Shown: positions 6,342-10,330 of the stretch, in pieces
Numbering within the stretch: the first letter of the stretch is position 1
Layout of the letters: every line of letters starts with the position of its first letter
Assembly (NCBI GenBank): GCA_937927885.1
Contig: CALEZJ010000163.1
Span: forward strand, 1 to 10,330
Reading direction: 5' to 3'
DNA: 10,330 nucleotides
Source: an uncultured Paracoccaceae bacterium
GTDB taxonomy: Bacteria; Pseudomonadota; Alphaproteobacteria; Rhodobacterales; Rhodobacteraceae
The notes under the pieces: generated by a model
Database searches by the model: none
What the model saw: only the letters and a program-made list of their open reading frames with translations
Told to the model about the DNA's origin: nothing
Translations under genes and position numbers: made by a program

Positions 6342-6370
6342 CATGTAGCATTCAAAATATGGAATGTGAA
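6342..6370 (-). promoter_or_regulatory. candidate promoter of the TsoY-like gene
   Basis: On the minus strand TTCACA (6370-6365, 5/6 to the -35 consensus) is followed after 17 bases by TACATG (6347-6342). The start would be near 6335, with a leader of about 24 bases. The -10 is weak, but the whole 6320-6370 stretch is a striking AT-rich island, and the two repeat boxes fall exactly in the spacer and over the start site. Confidence 0.5.
6350..6365. promoter_or_regulatory. upstream ATTC-N8-GAAT box (SqrR/BigR-like operator, copy 1)
   Basis: The plus strand reads ATTCAAAATATGGAAT, a dyad of ATTC and GAAT separated by 8 bases. It occupies the promoter spacer of the TsoY-like gene and is one of two copies: the 17-base unit at 6350-6366 matches 6325-6341 at 15 of 17 positions. 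As I recall, ATTC-N8-GAAT is the pattern described for the (per)sulfide-responsive ArsR-type repressor SqrR of Rhodobacter capsulatus and its BigR/YgaV relatives. Confidence 0.55.
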
Positions 6371-6402
6371 GGGCCAGATTGTCGCAGTCAGAGGACGCGA
6401 AA

Positions 6403-7320
6403 TCAGACGGGGCGGGAAAAATTGACCGTGGTCGGGCGCGTGTAACCGGGATGGGCCGTCCGTCCGGTCTCGACAAAGCCAAGTCTTTGAAACGTCGCGT
6501 GATTGGCGGTCAGTTCCACCCGGGTCTGCAAGGTCACCGTCGGACGTCCCAGCGCCCGCGCCCGTGTCACCGCGTGGTCGATCATCACCCGCGCCAGCCC
6601 GCTGCCGCGCCACGCATCGGCGACGGCCAGCTTGCCCAGATACAGCGTCTCGCCCTTGTCGGTCAGGATCATGCAGGCCAGAATCCCCTCGACAGGGCAA
6701 TCGACCACCCAGAGTTCCGCGCGCCCGGCCTCGGTCGCGAGCCCATCGGGCGTCAGGCGGTTCATCGACGAGGGCGGATCGATCACCCCCGCCATGAAGG
6801 CAAAGGCGCGGGTCAGCAGGGCGTGCACGGGGGCCATGTCGCCGTCCGGGGTCATGCGGTGCAAGGCGGGGGTGGGGCGTTCGAAAAACACCGATGAGGG
6901 CGCATCCGGGTAATCCCCGAAGGCGCCGCAGCGCCGGAACCCGTGGCGCGCATAGACCCGCATCGCGGCATGGTTCAGCGGCCCGGTTTCCAGCCGGATC
7001 AGGGGCAGGCCCAGCACAAGGCATTCGACCATCAGGCGCCGCAACAGCGCATCGGCAACCCCCTGCCCGCGCGATTCGGGGGCGGCGAACATCGATTTCA
7101 CCTCGCCGTAGCCGTCGCGCCGGGCCAGCGCCGCCGTGCCGACCACGCGCCCATCGGCCCGCGCGGCAAAGAACCGGATGTCGGGGGCGCACAGGTCTTC
7201 GACCGACAGCACAAAGTTTTCCTCGGGTCGATAAAGGGATGCGGAATAGGCGTGGCTGGCCTCCAGCAGCGCGCGGGCCTCGGGGTGGAGGGGGGATTCG
7301 GGGGCGACGGAAACCGGCAT
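6403..7320 (-). CDS. tandem GNAT-domain N-acetyltransferase
   Basis: This 305-residue protein has two GNAT acetyltransferase domains in one chain. Domain 1 (about 1-150) has the acetyl-CoA loop SRGQGVA (83-89) after a strand KSMFAAPE, then NHAAMRVYARHGFRRCG (116-132) and a family-type ending GDYPDAPSSVFFE. Domain 2 (about 155-305) has the loop WRGSGLA (238-244) after LGKLAVAD, and NHATFQRLGFVETG (273-286). Both domains keep the R-G-x-G/S-x-A pyrophosphate-binding pattern, so both may bind acetyl-CoA. The acceptor is unknown; domain 1 looks like the small YsnE/PaiA-type GNATs, which act on small molecules or amines. The ATG at 7320 has GAGG 6 bases upstream. It is divergent from smc across a 156-base gap and lies 91 bases upstream of the TsoY-like gene, which has its own promoter. 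Confidence 0.85.
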   Translation of the reverse strand: MPVSVAPESPLHPEARALLEASHAYSASLYRPEENFVLSVEDLCAPDIRFFAARADGRVVGTAALARRDGYGEVKSMFAAPESRGQGVADALLRRLMVECLVLGLPLIRLETGPLNHAAMRVYARHGFRRCGAFGDYPDAPSSVFFERPTPALHRMTPDGDMAPVHALLTRAFAFMAGVIDPPSSMNRLTPDGLATEAGRAELWVVDCPVEGILACMILTDKGETLYLGKLAVADAWRGSGLARVMIDHAVTRARALGRPTVTLQTRVELTANHATFQRLGFVETGRTAHPGYTRPTTVNFSRPV

Positions 7321-7371
7321 GACACACCTCTTTGCCGCCGAGGCTGGACCCCGCGCTGATGGGGGTCAAGA

Positions 7372-7394
7372 CGCAATATGTTGTGGATAATGCG
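7372..7394. repeat. imperfect dyad in the GNAT/smc divergent gap
   Basis: CGCAATAT (7372-7379) and ATAATGCG (7387-7394) are near-perfect inverted repeats (7 of 8) around GTTGTGG. This is the most AT-rich patch in the 7321-7476 gap between the divergently transcribed GNAT gene and smc, a natural place for an operator serving either promoter. No specific regulator can be named. Confidence 0.4.
7382..7390 (-). promoter_or_regulatory. perfect DnaA-box 9-mer upstream of smc
   Basis: The minus strand reads TTATCCACA, an exact match to the strict DnaA box. It sits 87 bases before the smc start and overlaps the right half of the dyad at 7372-7394. A chance match is uncommon in DNA this GC-rich, but a single box cannot be taken as an origin. 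It may mark DnaA-linked control of smc or of the divergent gene. Confidence 0.45.
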
Positions 7395-7424
7395 CGAAGT
7401 CCTGCCACATGCGGCCCGGGTTCC

Positions 7425-7453
7425 TTGACTCTGCGGCCCCGGCGCGGAACAGT
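7425..7453 (+). promoter_or_regulatory. candidate promoter of smc
   Basis: TTGACT (7425-7430, 5/6) is followed after 17 bases by AACAGT (7448-7453), a weak -10. The start would be near 7460, giving a leader of about 17 bases that includes GGAG at 7467-7470. Only position and the -35 support it. Confidence 0.35.
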
Positions 7454-7476
7454 CGTCTGTCACAGCGGAGCCCCCC

Positions 7477-10330
7477 TTGCATTTCACCCGACTGCGCCTC
7501 AACGGTTTCAAGAGCTTCGTGGACCCCACCGAACTGGTGATCCGCGAGGGGCTGACCGGCGTTGTCGGCCCCAATGGCTGCGGCAAGTCCAACCTGCTGG
7601 AGGCCCTGCGCTGGGTGATGGGCGAAAACCGCCCCACCGCGATGCGCGGTTCGGGGATGGAGGACGTGGTCTTTGCCGGCACCCGCACGCGCGGCGCGCG
7701 CGCCTTTGCCGAAGTGGCGCTGACGGTCGACAACACCGACCGCCTGGCCCCGGCGGGGTTCAACGAGGCCGATACGTTGGAGGTCTCGCGCAGGCTGACG
7801 CGCGACGCGGGCTCGTCCTACAAGGTCAACGGGCGCGAGGTGCGGGCGCGCGACGTGCAGATGCTGTTCGCCGATGCCTCGACCGGCGCGCATTCCCCGG
7901 CGCTGGTGCGGCAGGGGCAGATTTCCGAACTGATCAACGCCAAACCCAAGGCCCGGCGCCGGGTGCTGGAGGAAGCGGCGGGGATTTCCGGCCTGTACCA
8001 GCGGCGGCACGAGGCGGAACTGCGGCTGAACGCGACCGAGGCCAATCTGGCGCGGGTTGGCGATACTGTGGACCAGCTGGCGCAGCAGATGGCGGTACTG
8101 GCGCGGCAGGCGCGGCAGGCGGCACGCTACCGCGAGATCGGCACCGACCTGCGCCGGGCCGAAGGGATGATCCTGTTCCGCCGCTGGCGCGAAGCGGCCG
8201 ACATCCGCGCCGCGCTGCAATCGGCCTTGGCCGAGGCCGTGACCGCCGCCGCCAGTGCCGAACGGACCGCGCGCGAGGCCCGCGCCCAGCGCGAATCGCG
8301 CGAGGATGCCCTGCCCCCCCTGCGCGAGGCCGAGGCCATCGCCGGCGCGATCCTGCAACGCCTGCTGGTGCAGCGCGATTCCCTGGTGGATCAGGAAACC
8401 CGCGCGCGCGAAGCGGTGCAGGCGCTGATGGCCCGTATCGAGCAACTGAGGCAGGATGCTCACCGCGAGACCGCTCTGGCCGCCGATGCCGACGACACGA
8501 TCGAGCGTCTTCGCTGGGAGGACGAGGCCCTGGCCCGCGCCGCCGAAGGCCATGACGAACGCCTCGCCGAGGCGACCGAGGCCGCGCGCGAGGCGGCCGA
8601 GGTGCTGGCCGATGTCGAGGCCCATCTGACCGAGGCGACCGAAGACGCCGCGCGCCTCGCCGCGCGCCATCAGGCCCTGACCCGCCAACTGGCCGAGGCG
8701 CGCGCCGAGACCGAGCGCGCCCGCGCCGCGTATGCCCGCGCCGAGGCAGAGGCCGACGAGGCCGCCGCGACCCTGGACGAGGCGCTGGCGGCGCAGGACT
8801 CTGCGAACGAGGCGCGCGACGCGGCGCAGGCGCTGATGGAAAGCGCCGAGGAGACGCTTCTGGACACCGAATCCGCCCGCGCCGAGGCTCAGGGCCACGA
8901 GGTGACTGCCCGCGCGCTGCGCGCCGAGGCCGAAGGCGTGGTCAGCGCGCTGGGCGCCGAACTGGCGGCGCTGGACCGCCTGATGGCACGCGAGTCGGAC
9001 AGCGGGCGGGGGCTGATCGACCGGATTCAGGTCACGCCCGGTTTTGAACCGGCGCTGGGTGCGGCGCTGGGCGAGGATCTGCGCGCCGGAGCGGCGGCGA
9101 CGGGTTCGGGCTGGCGCGCGCTGCCCTGCTATGGGGTGCCCGCCCCGTTGCCGCCCGGCGTGACCCCGCTGGCCAGCCATGTCACCGCGCCACCCGAACT
9201 GGCCCGCCGCCTGTCGCAGATCGGCCTAGCCGACCCGGAGCAGGCCGAATCCCTGCATGCCGCCCTTGCACCCGGACAGCGGCTGGTCACCCGGCAGGGG
9301 GACCTCTGGCGCTGGGACGGGCTGATGCAGCGCGCCGCCGACGCCCCCAGCGCCGCCGCCCTGCGCCTGACCCAGCGCAACCGGCTGACGGCGCTGCACG
9401 CCGAGGTGTCCGCCGCCGAAGCCCGCGCAGAGGAGGCCCGCCAGAGCCACGAGGCCCGCCAGCAGCGCCTCGCCCGGCTGACCGAGGCCGACCGCCTTGC
9501 GCGCGACGCCCGCCGCGCCGCCGAACAGCGTCTGACCGAGGCGACCCGCGCCCTGACCCGCGCCGAATCCGCCGCCAGCCTGGCCAGCGCCCGCCGCGAC
9601 AGCGCCAGACAGGCCCTGATGCGCCTGCGCTCGGACGCCGATTCCGGCGAGGCGCGCAGGCGCGAGGCCGAAACCGCGCTCGCGGCGCTCGACGGGCTGG
9701 ACAGCGCCCGCGCCAGCGTCGAACAGATCCGCACCCGGGTCGAGGCCGCGCGCATGGCGATGCTGGCCCGCCGCGCCGCGCAGGATGAAATCCGCCGCGA
9801 TGGCACCGCGCGCCGGACCCGCGCGCAGGAAATCGCCCGCGACATCCAGACCTGGACCACCCGCCAGAGCAACGCCGCCCAGCGCATCACCGATCTGGAA
9901 CGCCGCGCGGAAGAAGCCCTTGAAACCCTGGCCGAGGCACAGGCGGCGCCCGAGGACATCGCCACCCGGCGCGCGGAACTGCTGGCGGCGATCAAGGCCG
10001 CCGAGGTCCGGCGCACCGAGGCGACCGAGGCGCTTGTGGCCGCCGAAGCCGCCCTGCGCGCCGCGCAGGACGGCGAACGCAGCGCCGAACGCGCCGCGGG
10101 CGAAGCGCGCGAATCGCGGGTGCGTGCCGAGGCCCGGGTCGAGGCCGCCGCCGAGGCCGTGACCCTCGCCGCCCACCGCATCGCCGAGGAACAGGACGCA
10201 ACACCGCAGGGCCTGCTGAACAGCCTGGGCATTCCCGCGGACTCGATCCCCGATTCGACCCATCTCGAAACCGAAATCGCCCGCCTGCGCCGCGCGCGCG
10301 ACGCCCTGGGCGCGGTCAACCTGCGCGCCG
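7477..10330 (+). CDS. smc: chromosome segregation protein SMC, lacking the C-terminal head (window edge)
   Basis: 951 codons are visible before the window ends; bacterial SMC is usually about 1150-1200 residues. SMC dimers with ScpA and ScpB form the condensin ring that organises and separates chromosomes. The N-terminal head has FKSFVDP (10-16), Walker A GPNGCGKSN (31-39) and the Q-loop RQGQI (145-149). A long Ala/Glu/Arg-rich coiled coil spans about 165-505. The hinge, about 509-615, shows GLIDRIQVTPGFEPALGAAL. The return coil then runs to about 940, ending in LRRARDALGAVNLRA, the segment that normally precedes the second head. The ABC signature and Walker B lie beyond the edge. The start is TTG at 7477 with GGAG 6 bases upstream. 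Upstream in frame there is only a TGA (7426) and no ATG or GTG, and the next GTG is inside the conserved head, so TTG is effectively forced. The frame is open throughout. Confidence 0.95.
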   Translation, partial: MHFTRLRLNGFKSFVDPTELVIREGLTGVVGPNGCGKSNLLEALRWVMGENRPTAMRGSGMEDVVFAGTRTRGARAFAEVALTVDNTDRLAPAGFNEADTLEVSRRLTRDAGSSYKVNGREVRARDVQMLFADASTGAHSPALVRQGQISELINAKPKARRRVLEEAAGISGLYQRRHEAELRLNATEANLARVGDTVDQLAQQMAVLARQARQAARYREIGTDLRRAEGMILFRRWREAADIRAALQSALAEAVTAAASAERTAREARAQRESREDALPPLREAEAIAGAILQRLLVQRDSLVDQETRAREAVQALMARIEQLRQDAHRETALAADADDTIERLRWEDEALARAAEGHDERLAEATEAAREAAEVLADVEAHLTEATEDAARLAARHQALTRQLAEARAETERARAAYARAEAEADEAAATLDEALAAQDSANEARDAAQALMESAEETLLDTESARAEAQGHEVTARALRAEAEGVVSALGAELAALDRLMARESDSGRGLIDRIQVTPGFEPALGAALGEDLRAGAAATGSGWRALPCYGVPAPLPPGVTPLASHVTAPPELARRLSQIGLADPEQAESLHAALAPGQRLVTRQGDLWRWDGLMQRAADAPSAAALRLTQRNRLTALHAEVSAAEARAEEARQSHEARQQRLARLTEADRLARDARRAAEQRLTEATRALTRAESAASLASARRDSARQALMRLRSDADSGEARRREAETALAALDGLDSARASVEQIRTRVEAARMAMLARRAAQDEIRRDGTARRTRAQEIARDIQTWTTRQSNAAQRITDLERRAEEALETLAEAQAAPEDIATRRAELLAAIKAAEVRRTEATEALVAAEAALRAAQDGERSAERAAGEARESRVRAEARVEAAAEAVTLAAHRIAEEQDATPQGLLNSLGIPADSIPDSTHLETEIARLRRARDALGAVNLRA

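Noticed and set aside
5148..6425. 425-codon plus-strand open frame opposite the TsoY-like gene
   Set aside because: Highly charged, His/Gln/Asp-rich shadow of a membrane protein's hydrophobic codons, with no ribosome site or family resemblance.
7382..7390. Replication origin near smc based on the DnaA box
   Set aside because: Only one strict box, no cluster and no dnaA/dnaN/parAB genes; insufficient for an origin.
8221..9000. Apparent DNA repeats (GCCGAGGC, GCGCGAGG) in smc
   Set aside because: They reflect repeated Ala-Glu-Ala-Arg codons of the coiled coil, not a nucleotide-level repeat or CRISPR array.
7366..9180. Long open frame (604 codons) on the minus strand across smc, and similar ones at 9129-10319 and 9226-10263
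   Set aside because: They are antisense to smc, which has clear Walker A, Q-loop and hinge. Their low-complexity Gly/Arg/Ala/Ser content is what high-GC coding DNA gives in other frames.

Overview
The window is about 10.3 kb of very GC-rich DNA (I judge roughly two-thirds G+C by eye). Strong GC bias at third codon positions, GTG and TTG starts, and the protein families present point to an alphaproteobacterium of the Rhodobacterales (Rhodobacter/Paracoccus/Rhodovulum-like). I see no transposase, integrase, tRNA, rRNA or CRISPR array, so it reads as ordinary chromosome. Everything from 1 to 7320 is on the minus strand; only the last gene, smc, is on the plus strand.

Reading down the minus strand from the middle of the window: a tandem-GNAT acetyltransferase (7320-6403); a polytopic membrane protein that I believe belongs to the TsoY (seleno)protein family (6311-5106), ending in a textbook intrinsic terminator; an AcuI/YhdH-type acrylyl-CoA reductase (4996-4007); a short palindromic intergenic repeat; then a tightly overlapping three-gene operon of SDR dehydrogenase (3871-3107), MarR regulator (3110-2628) and feruloyl-CoA synthetase (2656-884). 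After that come a small secreted protein with six mature cysteines (810-418) and the N-terminal part of a PmbA/TldE protease-family protein (344-1, cut by the window edge). On the plus strand, smc (7477 onward) lacks its C-terminal head.

The SDR-marR-fcs operon looks like a hydroxycinnamate (ferulate/p-coumarate) utilisation module. The ligase makes the CoA thioester, the SDR could oxidise a beta-hydroxyacyl-CoA intermediate, and the MarR protein is probably a CouR/HcaR-like repressor released by the thioester. Its promoter has a perfect TTGACA -35 and a TTATGTC-N15-GACATAA dyad straddling the -10. The hydratase, thiolase/aldolase and aldehyde dehydrogenase that would complete the pathway are not in the window.

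The most interesting signal is upstream of the TsoY-like gene. Two 17-bp direct repeats (15/17 identical, 25 bp apart) each contain an ATTC-N8-GAAT dyad, which as I recall is the recognition pattern of the persulfide-sensing ArsR-type repressors SqrR/BigR. The protein has a single cysteine, in a membrane helix next to Pro-Gly. Together these suggest a sulfide- or persulfide-responsive membrane protein of unknown function.
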